Positions 13,201 through 25,194 of a stretch of DNA of 64,000 nucleotides are shown here, piece after piece. The first letter of the stretch is position 1. Every line of letters starts with the position of its first letter. A model generated the notes under the pieces. That model searched no databases and was not told the origin of the DNA. It worked only from the letters and a program-made list of their open reading frames with translations. A program made the position numbers and the translations under genes. Source of the stretch: Lanius collurio (Eukaryota; Chordata; Aves; Passeriformes; Laniidae); assembly GCA_020086605.1 (NCBI GenBank), contig JACBWW010000016.1, positions 17,584,308 through 17,648,307 of the forward strand, written 5' to 3'.

Positions 13201-16200
13201 TCTCATGGCCGGGCTGGGCATGGTGAAGAAATCGGTTTCATAGTAGCCTATGCGGAGGGGTTTTGTGCTGGAATACACCTGCAGGGACAGGGAGATGCTG
13301 GCAGGAAGGGTGCCAGTGGAGCTGGCAGCACACCCACGCCCCAGGGCGAGCCTGGAAAGCAGCACTGCCTCACCCCCGTGCCTCCCCACGGGTCAGGTGT
13401 TTTCAGTCTGCAGCTGCCCCCAGAGACCTCTGGCCCCTTGGAGGTCCTGTACCTCTTCATTGAAGGGGAGGGGTGGCACTGTGCTGTCCAGGCTGAACAT
13501 GTCCTCGCTCAGGAGCGCCCGCAGGCACAGCGCCAGGCTCTCCACGTCTTTTGCCAGTGGTCCCACTGCTGCAGCCACTGGAAGAGACCAGAAGAGAGCA
13601 TTCATGGCTGAGAGTCTTTCAAGGGTATATTCTGCAAAACCAGGACCTCTTGGCATTGTTTTATTTTAATTTATTGTTGGCAACAGCTCCTCTTTAAGAA
13701 TTGGGCAGGGGACGCCCATAAGTGTCTTCCCACCCACAGGTCCATCCTTATGGACCCAGAGCTGTTATCCATTAACATGCACCCTGGTGTCTCCATTTCA
13801 TGATTGAAAAAAAAAAAAAAAAAACCAAACCAAAAAGCTTTGTCAATCATGACATGAGGATAACATCAGACATTCCCTTTGACTGCTAATCCCACCCCCA
13901 TGAAGCAGTGACAGATAAGGCAACACCCTGTGGGTAACAGGTTATGTTGTGGTTTATGCTACATGAACTGCTTCTCTCAGCTCATGTGCATTTCGTTACT
14001 CAGAAATCACAATACGGGGGCAGCTCTCTGAAAAAATCCCTGAAAGGGAACCTGCTTTTTTCTAAAGGTGATGGAGAAAATCCTCCATAACCAGCTGAGG
14101 ATCCTTCTCACCCCTGCCCTGCTGCTGGGGGACAGACATAACTCCTACCTGCCTTCTGCCCAACGACTCCAGTCATTACTCCTCTTTTGCTGTAAAGAAA
14201 GGAGACACATAAAATACAGCAGCTGAGTAGTTTTCATTGAAGGGAAATGCTTTAAGCAGTAGCAAGTAATAATTAAAACTGCAGAAGTGAAGGTTGGCAG
14301 AAGGAAGAGCCGAGGGGAAGCCCAAGAGACACTCACCCTAGGCCTGACAGATTTAGGCCCTGTCAGTCAGGAACAACCATCCCCTTAGCATGCAATTGGA
14401 AAGGGCTCCCCATTTCTGTTCTGGGAACCAGTCCTTCCCTTCATACATGCCCCAGAAAATGCCCAGGCAGGGATAAACGAGCCCTCCCCAGTTCCTCCCA
14501 AGTTTCCCTGGCCCACAGGAGTAGGAGCATCCCCACACAGTGGCTGGTAGAGTGGGTGTCACCCAGGGACATCGCTGCATTTCTCACCGTACCTGAGTCT
14601 GTTCCCAGTGGGTTTGATTGTACAGATCCCACAGAAGGCAGCAGGAAAACGTAGGCTCCCTCCAACATCTGTCCCAATGCCCAAGATGGACCCACCACCT
14701 CCTATAAGTGCTCCTTCTCCACCAGAGGAGCCTCCGGGGGTTCTGGTGTAGAGCAGAGGGTTGCAAGTCCGACCAAAGATTAAGTTCTTGCAGTCATAGC
14801 TGAAGAGAGAGAGAATGCAATGAGGAATGTAGGTATCTGCTGCTGTGGAGCCTAGTCCCTGCTAGAAGACCTTGAGAAGGTAATCAGGTAGTTCACTAAG
14901 CTGTTACACTGACATCATTTACTGTGGTCGTGAAGACCATGAGCCTTTTCCTGGTGGTCCCATGCTCTGGACTCACTGACAGCTAATTTCAGTGTCATTA
15001 AAACCTATCCCAGAGAGAACCTCTGGCAGCACAATCCTCCTGGAAAGCCTCCCTGTTGAGGCAGTCTTGGGTGTCACAGGGCACCCAAAGCTGAGCCCTT
15101 GCTTGAGACCAGGTGAAATGCCAGCTGCAGAGATATTTACTACTGGACTTCCCCAGAAGCTGGTGCAAAATTTGATAATTCCCAGGGCAACCTCTTTGTG
15201 TGGCTTTCTTGAACTGTGGCCAGCCATTGCCACATCACCTTAAGGAAGGCATTTCATAGGGTTTGAGCAACGGTCACCCACAGAGGAGCTCTACCAGAGC
15301 TCACTTGGCAGGACACAGGGACACTATGGCTGTCCAGCAGAGCACATGTGAGCTCACCACACATCAGTGACATCAAGAGTGGTCTTGCCAGATAGAGTAG
15401 GAGGTTTGGGGGCAGAATAATTTGAGGCTGTTAGCTTAACTAGCTTCCCCTTCCATTAATATGTGTTTGCACTCTAGAGTTAATAGGATCCTCTCCGAGA
15501 GGTTAATTTAAAAAAAGATAAAAAGAAAAGTGACTTAAAAACCCACAGCGCAGAACAGAAGAGCAACAGTTTCTCTCCTCTCCTCCTCCTCTTCTGCTTC
15601 TTCATTTCATGTGGAACTAGAGTTAATTTTCATCCTCAGTGTAAATGTGTTTACTTTTTAATGTGAAACTTACAGACACAAAGAATGGGGATCAGGTGTT
15701 GTTATATAAAAAGAAGTGGGAAATGAGAATGAGACCCGATGGAAACTCTCCCTCGAGAAGGAGAAGGGAGCACTGCTGCTATGCTGAGGGAGTTGAGCAC
15801 CCACCTACCTGATGAGGGACTGGGGAACATTGGTTTTGACAAATGGAATTGCCCCCTGTCTCTTGAGCACCTGCACCACCACACTGTCCTCTGCTGCGGG
15901 TTTGTTGAGGTTTTTTATGAACCCCAACGTGGAATCATGACCCTGGGAAAAGAGGACACTGAGGTTTTCAGGTGGAGGATTGCAATTCTCCCCACCCCTG
16001 TACTTTTATCTATACATTTAAGCACATACATGCACCTCCAACAACCCACCCATCAGACACATGTTGATGGCAAATCTGAACACCCTTTGTTGGCTCCCAT
16101 GGGAGACAGGCTCCCCTGCCCTGTGCCCCATCCAACATCAGCAAAGACAAAGTCAAGCCATGTGCTGAAGTCAAACCTCCCACCACCACCCAATTAACCC

Positions 16201-18438
16201 ACAGGGATTTCGGGATACATGCAGAATTGTGCTGGTGGTACCTGGCAGTCGATGGAGTCTTTGATGCTGACTGGCACCCCATAGAGCAGACCTTGCTTCT
16301 CCATCAGCTTGGCTTTCCGGACCTGGGTCTCGCTTTCCTGCAGGAACTCCGTGATGCAGTTGGTTTCTGTGGCCATTTGGAGGGCCTTGGGGAAAGCAGG
16401 CAAAGCCCACAGGTGAGTCACAGCCCATGGTGCTGCACAATGACCTCTGTTCTGCCAAGGACACCGGCCTCTTCCCCCTTCTCCACCTCCCCATGTAAGC
16501 AGCTGGTATCAGGGCAGCCCTTCCTGCTACTTTTCAAGCCATTTTCATGACAAACTCCAAGATTATTTCTGGACACAGGGGGACCACAGCACCAGCTTGT
16601 GCTTGATGGAGGGAGGTACTCAGCTTAGATGAATACCACAGACTATTCTCTTGTTTGAGCTTCTGGGGTGGCAAAATGATAATCCCAAAAAGAGAACCCA
16701 GGAAGTGATCAGAACTTTATGGCAAAAGTAGAATGAACATGAACACTGACTTTTTGAGGTTCAACAACCCATTTGGAGATGGAGACGTGACAACAGCAGC
16801 ACTCTGCATCTTCCCTACAGGCATACCTGCCCTAGGGAAGGTGTGGGCTCTCTCAGGAAGGTATGGGCTCTACAGATGCTGCTTGCTGGTTCTTCTTCCT
16901 CCAAACCAAGCTGAGAGCCAGATGCCCAGCTCTCTAACCATTCACAGAAAACCACACAAGGGCCCATCACATACCAGTGAGCAGCGATGGCTCAGCAGCA
17001 TTTGAGCCCAGTTTGAACCTTGTGCTGGGCTCCTCCCAAAAAAAGCCAGCCCCACCATGGGTGAGATGCTGCCCCGCCACCCTTGCTCCTCACCTTGCCC
17101 ACATAGGCATAGAAGACATGGTCCGGAGGGAGGGAGCCATCTCGGAGTTTCTTGGAGAGCTCCGGCAAAGGCAGAGAGAGGATGGAGACCATGTTCACCG
17201 AAGGATGCTGTGGGAAAGGTTGAATAGGCAATGTCACACCTCCACTTCAGCTGATGGCTTCCTCCTTTCTCTTTGGTGCCCTCTGTAACTCACCCCAAAA
17301 ATATTTAGTTTCTGAAGGTGGTATCTGCCTCAAGACCACATCCTGCTCTACCTGACACTAGTGAGCACAGTGTGAAACCCTCAGGGCCAGTACTAGCCTG
17401 GGCTTTCTCAGCCTTTCTTCCTGTTCAGACCAGTCACACCAAGCACCTGCTGAATAAAATAAAGCCTTTCACAAAGCCTTGCTCAGACAGGTCATGGCTA
17501 GGCCTGGGGGAACAGCTTAGTGCAATGCTCTTGCTGAATTACCGTGGGAGTTGGTGTCATGGTTATAAACAGTGTTCCATCAAGGAATTAAACCAGAACT
17601 GGAGCCAGCTCTTCTCCTCACACCACCAAGATATTTGCATAGGTTAGTGCAATAACCAGGGAGCCCCTTGGCTAGTCATTTTTGGGTCAGCAGTGGTTTC
17701 CCCACCACCTACTAAACACCAAGACAAACACATCAAACCTCACGCCTCCAGATGGACTCTGAACCTGAGCGCGTCGGCAGGGCTGCCTGCCGGGATCGCG
17801 GGGCACCACCGCATCCCTGCCAGCAGCCGCGGCTGCACTTTGGCCTCTGCTGATAACACATCGTCTGTGTTATCAGCAGAGTCGCACTGTCGCCTCCTCC
17901 TGCTGCCTCCTCAACCAGCCCGAGCCTTCCACCACGGCGACGGGGCCGGGGAGATTTCAGACAGGGATTTTCCCCTCCTCGCTGCCTGTGACTGTTACCG
18001 GGATAACGGGTTATCACAGCGTTTCTTCCCCATCACCGCGACAGCGGCGATCGCTGCGATGCTGGGGTGTACGCGCACACATTGACTCAGACAGGGGAAA
18101 TAATGACACTAAATCCCCGCGGGTCCACATAGGGAGCCAGGAGAGCACTTGACAGCCGGGCGAGCAGCTGCTCCTTGCAGGGAGGGTGGCACAGGGTCGG
18201 CGATGGGGAGGGGGCCCAGGGGAGGAGCTGCCGCCGCGGGGACGGCCCAGGGGCCGCGGCTGCCGGCGCTCACCTGCTCCCGAAAGCGCCGCGCCGCCGC
18301 CTCCATCCGCACCAGGCTGCGCTCCTGCCGCTCCTGCGCCTCCGCCACCTTCCTCCAGAGCGCCCGGCGCCGCCGCCATCGCAGCAGCAGCAGCAGCAGG
18401 GCCGAGCCGCCGAGCAGGGCGGGCAGCGGCACCCGCAT
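10265..18438 (-). CDS. FAAH: Fatty-acid amide hydrolase (FAAH), complete 15-exon gene
   Basis: Integral membrane serine hydrolase that degrades anandamide and other fatty-acid amides on internal membranes. Coding exons in transcript order: 18274-18438, 17094-17207, 16242-16385, 15809-15942, 14593-14799, 14149-14189, 13453-13577, 13153-13278, 12832-12929, 12359-12458, 12017-12057, 11594-11633, 10940-11048, 10483-10628, 10265-10393. Total 1719 nt, 572 residues plus stop; human FAAH is 579. All junctions are GT-AG and phase-consistent. An N-terminal anchor spans residues 7-21 and includes six leucines from a CTG run. The amidase signature runs from about 207 to 239; the triad is K135, S210, S234. 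A hydrophobic membrane-cap segment (about 395-418) carries three tryptophans. The last exon reads VAVQCVALPWQEELCLRFM, nearly invariant in FAAH. The ATG at 18438 sits in a CpG island. The second tandem copy lies about 3 kb downstream on the same strand. I call this copy FAAH because exons 6, 8 and 15 look closest to mammalian FAAH; which copy is the strict orthologue is not settled. Confidence 0.93.
13806..13824. repeat. Poly(A) run in FAAH intron 6
   Basis: An A run of about 18 bases within the intron between coding exons 6 and 7 of the upstream FAAH gene. Confidence 0.9.
17846..17880. repeat. Perfect 15-bp inverted repeat with opposed GATA motifs in FAAH intron 1
   Basis: TCTGCTGATAACACA, a 5-base spacer (TCGTC), then the exact reverse complement. 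Each arm contains TGATAA, so the element carries two GATA motifs facing each other and could also extrude as a hairpin. It lies about 640 bases from the 5' end of intron 1 on the transcribed strand's sense. Confidence 0.8.
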
Positions 18439-18660
18439 GGCCGGGCAGCGGCAGCGGCACCCCGAGCCCCCGCACCCCGCTCCGCTCCGCCCGCCCCGCC
18501 CGGCTCGGCACGGCCAAGGGCACCCGCCCGCCGCCCGCGGGGAGAGCGAGGCAAAACCTGGGCGGGATTCCGAGGCGGACAGGGATTTAACCGGTTTGCT
18601 GCCGTGCGAGCGCTGCGCGGGCAGGGAGGGGGAGGTCCGGGAGCAGGAAAAGCTGCTGGA
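18140..18660. promoter_or_regulatory. FAAH: CpG island promoter of the upstream FAAH gene
   Basis: This stretch is very GC-rich with dense CpG, unlike the surrounding DNA. It covers coding exon 1 (18274-18438), the start of intron 1 and about 200 bases upstream of the ATG. No TATA box is evident, which fits a CpG-island promoter with dispersed initiation. The downstream copy has no comparable island around its start at 7270, suggesting different transcriptional control. Confidence 0.7.
18382..18399. repeat. FAAH: (CAG/CTG)6 run coding for leucines in FAAH exon 1
   Basis: Six CAG on the plus strand read as six CTG leucine codons on the minus strand, residues 14-19 in the N-terminal membrane anchor. 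Length variation here would lengthen or shorten the hydrophobic segment. Confidence 0.75.
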
Positions 18661-18693
18661 TGACAGATCGCCCCTCCCTGTGCTGAGTGGTCT

Positions 18694-18706
18694 CTTATCT
18701 GATAAG
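18694..18706. promoter_or_regulatory. FAAH: Palindromic double GATA site upstream of FAAH
   Basis: CTTATC-T-GATAAG places two GATA-factor motifs in opposite orientation around one base, about 255 bases upstream of the FAAH start codon at the edge of the CpG island. Binding is predicted from the motif only. Confidence 0.45.
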
Positions 18707-18739
18707 GGTTATTCGTTTTGCCGTTCGCCAAGGGAGGGT

Positions 18740-21700
18740 TTGATCTCCCCGTAATTTTTCAGCCCCTCTGGGAATAATCTTGGCTTGGAGGATCAAGGCA
18801 GCACCGCAGGGGAGTCCCAAAGGTACCCGACTCTGTTGCCTTTCCTGGAGCCAAGCGGCTGTGTGGGAAAAAGAAACAATGAATGTCGCAGGCTGTGCCC
18901 GGCGGAGCTCACTTGTCGCTGGCAGAGCATGGGTGTGCCTGTGCTTTGCAAAGTGCCGCGGCTTCTAACAGCGATGTCTGACATCCCTGCTCTGCGGCCT
19001 TGCGCTCCGTTTTGAGGGAAACTCCAAAATAATTTCTTCATCACCAGCCCCACAAAGGGGTCTGCCCTTAAAAAAAACCCTCCACGACTTCCAAAAGTTT
19101 GTCAGAAAATATTTCAAGCTATCCAGTTTAGATACTTCCCATAGGATTGTGAAAAACTTGTTGGGAAGGATCTAGGATGTTTTCTCACTTCCCAGCAGGA
19201 TGTGCTGTTCCTAAGCCACCCCTGGGCAGATGCTGAGCTAGAAAATGTGGTGGAGCTAGATGCACCCAAACTCGATTTTCCTGGCATTATTGCTCAGGCC
19301 ACTGGCTTTATTTATTTCAGTCTTCAGGATCTGAGGGCTACTCTGGCAGCAACCTGTGAGGGAGCTGCTGTGCTGTGCATCCACAATGTCCTGGGGTGTA
19401 CTGGATGTACTCCATGTCCTGGGGCTCTCTGCTGAAGGGTGTTGAAGCCTCAAAAATACTCAGCCCTGCATGAACTCGATGGCCTTCTTGCTCTGGGGAT
19501 ATGCAGCTGCCTGTTATCTGCGTCAAGGAAATCACATGCAAGAACAGCAGTTTTCCCAGCAGTTTTTTTTTCTTTTACTTCTTTTTTTCCTTCCCCCTCC
19601 CTGCCCTTTTTCAGGCGGTGGGGCTCAGAGAGTTATACAAGGTTGCAAACTCCCAAGGGCACTGCAGACTATTCACAAGAGAGGAGTGGGTTGGCAGGAG
19701 TGCCCCTCCCATGAGTCAGCAGGATGTAATCAGCTCCAGGCTGGCAGAGCACGCGCTGTGATCCCTATCTTCCCTTTCCTTTCCTCCTTTCTCACCCTGG
19801 AGGCTCCAGGCTCCTTCACTCATCTCACCCCATGGCACCACAATGCCAAGATGGGGTGTTCCCTTGCAGGCTGTAAAACCATGTTCACTGAGGCCTTTCA
19901 ACATGAGAACAAGAAAGGTGGGAACTTTGGAGAGACAGAAGTTAAAATTAGTTCTTGTGGAAGATAAAATTGCTTCTCTAGCCTTCTTCCCCCTAATGTA
20001 AATCCTGATCAAAATCTCTCATGCAGGAACAATTTTCAACTTCTGCAGTTCAGTTTGTGAAAGGGAAGAAAACAAAGTAGGAGGGTTATGCCTGGAGCAC
20101 CTGTGCCTCCAGGAGCTGCTGCCAGAGACCCTCCTTCTCCCCTTTCCTGGGGAAGTGTGTAGGGGTGGATAAGTGGGGTTGAAGCATCAGGCAGGACAGT
20201 GGTAAGGCTTGGGTCTCTGCTGGGGCCAGCCAGCTCTGGGAGGTTCACTCAGGGTGTGGGAAATCCCAAAACACAGCAGGGCTGTGCTGTGACCCAGCTG
20301 CCAGCAGAGATGGGCCAGCAGATGACACAGGATGGAGAATGCCAGCGTATGCAGGTGGTGGCTGGAGATGCCCTGTCTAGGCAGATGTGCCTGGGCCTGG
20401 CTAAGAGAGGTAAAATGGGTCTAATCTTGTTCCCCATGGGCTGGGGTGATGGCCAACTGCTGGCTTGTGGGGCAAGTGGTGCCCTGATGCCCCTTTGGGA
20501 CACTGGTGTGTTCTTGTCAGATGAGCAAGTGGCATTTTTCTGTGTTACCTCCATAGGGCCACCCATATGCTACTGCAAATGGGGCTTGATTCTTGGAGTG
20601 CTGAAACTGAGGATTGATCCTACCCCTGCTCCTCCTCCACTGCCTGGCAGGGCTGGAGCCTGTGGCTAAGGGAGGATGAAAGGATCTGCTGGATCTGTGA
20701 AGGCATCTTTCCCTATTGCTCATACACCTCCCCGTGTCCCCAGAGCTGTGACTGGGTGGGTGCCACCACACCCCAGAGATGCTGCAATCCTGCAGTTATG
20801 AAGGAAGGGAACAGAGTTGTCATCTTCTTCTATCCATGACAGATTACACACAGTCAGCCAGACTGGCTGGGGCTGAAGGACCAGCTAGTTCCTGTTCATG
20901 TGACACCAGAGCTATGCCAAGAGCACAGCGAATATGCAGTGGTGTTTTCCTTAGTGTTGTCTCCTGGCATCTGGAATGTTGTGGCTCCTCAAGCCAGAGG
21001 TTAGGTTGGAGTGACTAATAACTGTGTGCTCACGCAGATGTTTCTTGTGTGAAGCAATCCGATTCTGGCACTCCCTGCATCCTGGAGTGGGGGCATCCAT
21101 GCTTTATTTGTGTGCTGTAGGGAAGCAGCATCTCCTGTTGGTCTCCTACAGCTGATATAATTTACTCTCCTGAGTTTCAGGAAGGAAAAGAGATTGTTCA
21201 CTATTCTTTCAGGAATTTTACACTTCTGTTCTTCCATTTCACCTTACTGCTTTTAGACTCTTTCCCAGAGATTAAATACCTGCTCCTGCCACCAACGGCC
21301 AGTCACCTGCTTCCTGGGATCCAGGTCTCTTGGAGAAGATCTAGGATACATTTACAATTTCCAGCAGGCTTTCTCACTTTGTTTCTCCTCTCCTTGTAGG
21401 TTCTTGACTCTCAAGTGGAGTTAGTCAATGGTCTGCAAGAAGGTGAAGCAACTCCTCTCAGAGCTGCAGTTAAACCCCTGCAAGAAGGTTGTTCAGCAGC
21501 TTGGGCAAGAGGCAGTGCCACGTGGGGGTGATTTCTTTTGTCCCTGCAAGAAAACTGCATGTTTCAACCAAATTGCTCACTCAGTGATGCTTTTGTTGTT
21601 CACTTTGTAGCCACTTCTGCCTTGGAAAGATGCTTGTGTTCACTGCCTGGGCCCCAGAGCTCTGTCAGTACAAGGGCTGGTTGATCCCAAATCTGCTTCA

Positions 21701-23630
21701 AGCTGGAGTATGTGAGTTCCCATAATCAGTTTTAACACATGGTTTGTGCCAGCTTTGTGGACTCTGTTCTGAAGCAGATTAGGAAGTGCTCACATGTTTT
21801 CTCCACTAGCAGAGTGGAGGAGGAGCTGCCCTGGGAGAAGACCATGACTTGTGCATGCAGCCTACACTTGCACAAACTCTCTTGCTCCTTGTGTACGTAG
21901 CAGCCGTGGCATGGTACCTTGAAGGAAAAGCTGAAGACATCATAGCAGAGGGGTTCCTAAGGTGGAAAGGACCCTTTGGGTGATCCCTGAAATTGCTGAA
22001 GACACTTTAAGCAACAGCCTCTGAAAAGCTCCTTTGTATATAAATGAGGGAGTGAGGACTTATTTCAAGCAGTGTTTGTGTTAGGGTAGTCTGAGTCCAA
22101 ACAGCTTTGCATTAAAAAATAAATAAGAAAAAAAAAAGGAAGAATTTTTAAGTGAGTAAAATTACTCCTGTAGTTGTTTTACACAGCTCAATGAAGATAA
22201 TTTTATTGGCAATTTTGAGTGATTACAGTATTATCTGCCATCAAAAAAGGGTTTTTTTTTGAATGCTAAAGGAATTAATGATACATAAAACTGTGCTTAG
22301 ATTGAGTGCATTCATCAGCAGAAATGCCTCGTGCTGGCACTGCTGCACTGTAATTACTCTGTCTGCTCAGAGGAGGAGAGCAGGAGATGGGGGTGCTGTG
22401 TGTACTGCCACAGATTTACATACACTTACACACTGAGCAGCTCAGCCAGTGGGGAGCAGAGGCAGGCCAGCAAGGCTGGTGAGCAGGGGGACAAGTTTCA
22501 CCTGTACTTTTTCTTTATTGTGCATTACAGAGTGAAGAATGGGGGTAATCTCTGCTTAAAACTTTATAAGATGAAGCCAGTATGGACAGGATGGTTAAAT
22601 GCTCCTCAGAATATCAAGGGATGGGTCCAGTCTTTGTAGGATGCTTCCTTATGGTGTGATGAATTGATTAAACCAATCCTGGGGTCTGAGGGTCACAGTG
22701 GGAATGGCAGAGGTGTTGTCCCCAAGGGACATCTGCTCATGCCATGTGCTTTGGGAGAGCCCATTGCACTGCCATTCTGTGGGGCTGGGAGCATGGGCAC
22801 GTTTCAGCAGGGATGAGGTGAGGAAATGCAGAAGAAATGCTCCCCAGCTGGCTCCACACCCTGTGGCCCTTCAAGGGAGACACAATACTGGGGGAATATT
22901 TACAGGCTGGGGCATTGCAGGAGGGGCTGTTGCAGGGATTGTGGGCAGTGTGTGCAGAGCAGCAGGATGCTTTCCGCGATACAAAGACTTTGGGAAGGAC
23001 TTTTCTTTAAACCTGTGATGGGTTGCAGCCCCTTTATGGAGCCCATGGGCCCCCTGCAGTGATGGACCCACGCTCTGCCCAAGCAGGGAACGTAAAACCT
23101 TCCGTGACCTCCATCTCCTTGTGCACAGCTGCCTTCTGAGCTGAACCTTCGGCTAAGTGAATAAAGAGCGAAGAGCATTTCCAGTGCAGGGAGAACGCCC
23201 GGGAGCACCCCTTGCTGCACCGAGGACACATCGCTGCTGGATGTGTTTGGCCTTTCGGATGTAGCCACCAGAGAGCAGGATTGAGCTGCTGGCCCGGCAG
23301 GAATCTCCCACTCGGAGACTTTAGCGTCCTAAACCCTGTGTTAAACGCTCTGAACTTGGATTGTACCAAGCAGAAAAGCCCTTTTCGCGCTGTTTGGGTG
23401 GTGAGACACCCAGAGCTTTTGTGGGGAGCAGCGCTTTGATTTCAAGTGGTTTTAAGTGCTCTTATGAAGTGCTGGGAGTTCTGCTGTTGATCCATGGGGG
23501 CCAGGTTGTTTTTGCTAAGGGGAACATCCCTGCAGAACTCGATCCTGCAAATTGTCGGCTCTGCTGCTGCCAGGATTTTTTGCGGCCAGGACCGTGCCTC
23601 AAGTCTGGCAGGCTGCCTGCCCTTTCGAGG
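18740..23630. other. Intergenic DNA upstream of FAAH
   Basis: No exon with family homology is seen. The stretch contains a polypyrimidine run near 19561-19612 and AT-rich patches near 22100-22280. The open frames are short and mostly overlap on both strands, as expected by chance. Confidence 0.55.
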
Positions 23631-23633
23631 ACA

Positions 23634-23820
23634 ACCATGGAATCGTTTGGGCTGGAAACCACCTCTGGTGTTCCTGACTCCATGCCTTAACCCAGCACTG
23701 CCAAGTACGCCACTAAACCACATCCCTAAGTGCCACATCTACACATTTCTTAAGTGCCTCCAGGTTTTGTGACACAGCCACTTCCCTAGGCAGCTTGTTC
23801 CAGTGCTTGACATTGGAATG
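23634..23820 (-). mobile_element. CR1 LINE fragment, reverse orientation
   Basis: On the plus strand it reads like the complement of CR1: GGAATCGTTTGGGCTGGAA, CCAGCACTGCCAAGT, AAGTGCCACATCTACAC, CTTCCCTAGGCAGCTTGTTC. It is diverged and partial. Confidence 0.8.
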
Positions 23821-24124
23821 AATTGAATGAGCACGGGCATTTCCACCCTCTCTGAATGCACATTGCAGAGAAGGGGAAACACTTGATATTATTTGTGTTT
23901 GAAGCCCCACAGCTCAAGTTTTGAGGCTAACAGGGGCTGCCCCAGGTTTAAACTTGGCAGTGTTCCCCAAAAGTGATGTTAATCCTCAGTGTGGAGTCAG
24001 GATTCAAGTGGGGTCCTGAGTCATAGCAGGGTCCTGAGCCCTTGTGTGACTCTGAATGTGTCTGGGCTGAATCCAAAGCTCCTTGGCCACTGGCATGTTG
24101 GGTTTCCCTTGCCTGGCAGAAAAA

Positions 24125-24269
24125 CATGGAGATTTCCTTTTTTGCCTTTCCTTTTCCTCTTCCTTTTTACTCTTCTTTTTCCTTTTCCATTTTCCCTTTT
24201 CTCTCTTTCTCTTTCCTTTCCCTTTCTTCTCTTTCTCTTTCTCTTTCTCTTTCTCTTTCTCTTTCTCTT

Positions 24270-24300
<31 letters not shown>

Positions 24301-24369
24301 TTCTCTTTCTCTTTCTCTTTCTCTTTCTCTTTCTCTTTCTCTTTCTCTTTCTCTTTCTCTCTCTTTTCC
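24125..24369. repeat. Long polypyrimidine tract with (CTCTTT)n array
   Basis: About 245 bases contain almost only C and T on the plus strand. The first 100 bases are irregular; from about 24226 the tract is a nearly pure CTCTTT hexamer array with one CT slip near 24292. Strict purine/pyrimidine bias and mirror symmetry make triplex (H-DNA) formation possible. Confidence 0.95.
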
Positions 24370-24528
24370 AGATCCCTACTCTCTGAGCAGGCCAGGAGAG
24401 GGAGACAGCCAGCCAGTTATAGCACAGCTCAAATGTCCAGCTCTCTCTGCTTGTCCTGGGATAGAAGCGAACACACTTTAAATATACACACTGATTTTCC
24501 CAGGGGGAAGGTTGGATCTGTGCAGACA

Positions 24529-24545
24529 CCCCCCCCCCCCCCCCC
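24529..24545. repeat. C17 homopolymer
   Basis: Seventeen consecutive C on the plus strand (G on the minus strand), about 160 bases after the hexamer array. Long C/G runs are unusual and can form G-quadruplex or i-motif structures; the exact length may be uncertain in an assembly. Confidence 0.95.
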
Positions 24546-25145
24546 GCTGGCCTGCATTCACATTTACACAAGCAAGGTGGACATTAGGCAGGAGGGGAAA
24601 CTGAGGCACGGGGCAGGACTGTGCCTGGAGGGATGTGGTTGGTGGCTTCCTTCACTCCTCCTGGGCCCTGTTGCAGGTTGGGAATGCTCTGTGTTGATCA
24701 GTGCTCTGAGGAGGGTCCTCAGGGGGTCCATTTGAGCATCACCACAGGTGCCACCTCCACAGGGACACACAGTGCACAACAGGGGTGCACCCCCAGCCCT
24801 GTCCATGCTGAGTGTCTCTGCAGGGTCTGTACAACCCCAGTTCACACCCCCTGATGGAGAAGTGGTGTGGACCCCTGCCTGTGCTAAGCTGGTTTTGAGT
24901 TCACCCCATCACCGTGGAGGCTCAGGGGGCAGAGATGTGCACAGGTGGTGGTGGTGAGGCCCTTGGTGGCTCCTGCCGTGCCATCTTCCCAGAGCCATTG
25001 GAAAGCCACAAAGCATCATGGCCCGTGCTCACAGCAAGCACCTCGGTGCATTGATCAGCCCCTCCCATTGCCTCTATCTTCCCATCCCCTCTCATCCCTC
25101 CTGGGCCAGCACCACCAAAGGACTGGTGAGATCACCCCGTGCTGA

Positions 25146-25180
25146 AAATAATAAATAAATAAATAAATAAACAAATAAAA
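25146..25180. repeat. (AAAT)n microsatellite
   Basis: Imperfect tetramer array AATAAATAAATAAATAAAC at the start of an AT-rich, conserved-looking stretch. Confidence 0.9.
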
Positions 25181-25194
25181 ATGCTGACGTGGAG

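Noticed and set aside
18149..18754. Long plus-strand open frames over the FAAH first exon
   Set aside because: High GC content removes stop codons on both strands; the minus-strand exon is supported by homology and splicing, while the plus-strand frames are shadows.
21957..22000. Possible CR1 scrap (AAGGTGGAAAGGACCCTTTGG)
   Set aside because: Too short and diverged to separate from chance.
23989..24735. A 248-codon open frame rich in Leu-Phe-Ser repeats
   Set aside because: It is the in-frame reading of the CTCTTT hexamer array; the other frames give similar repeat peptides. No homology, and no exon structure around it.
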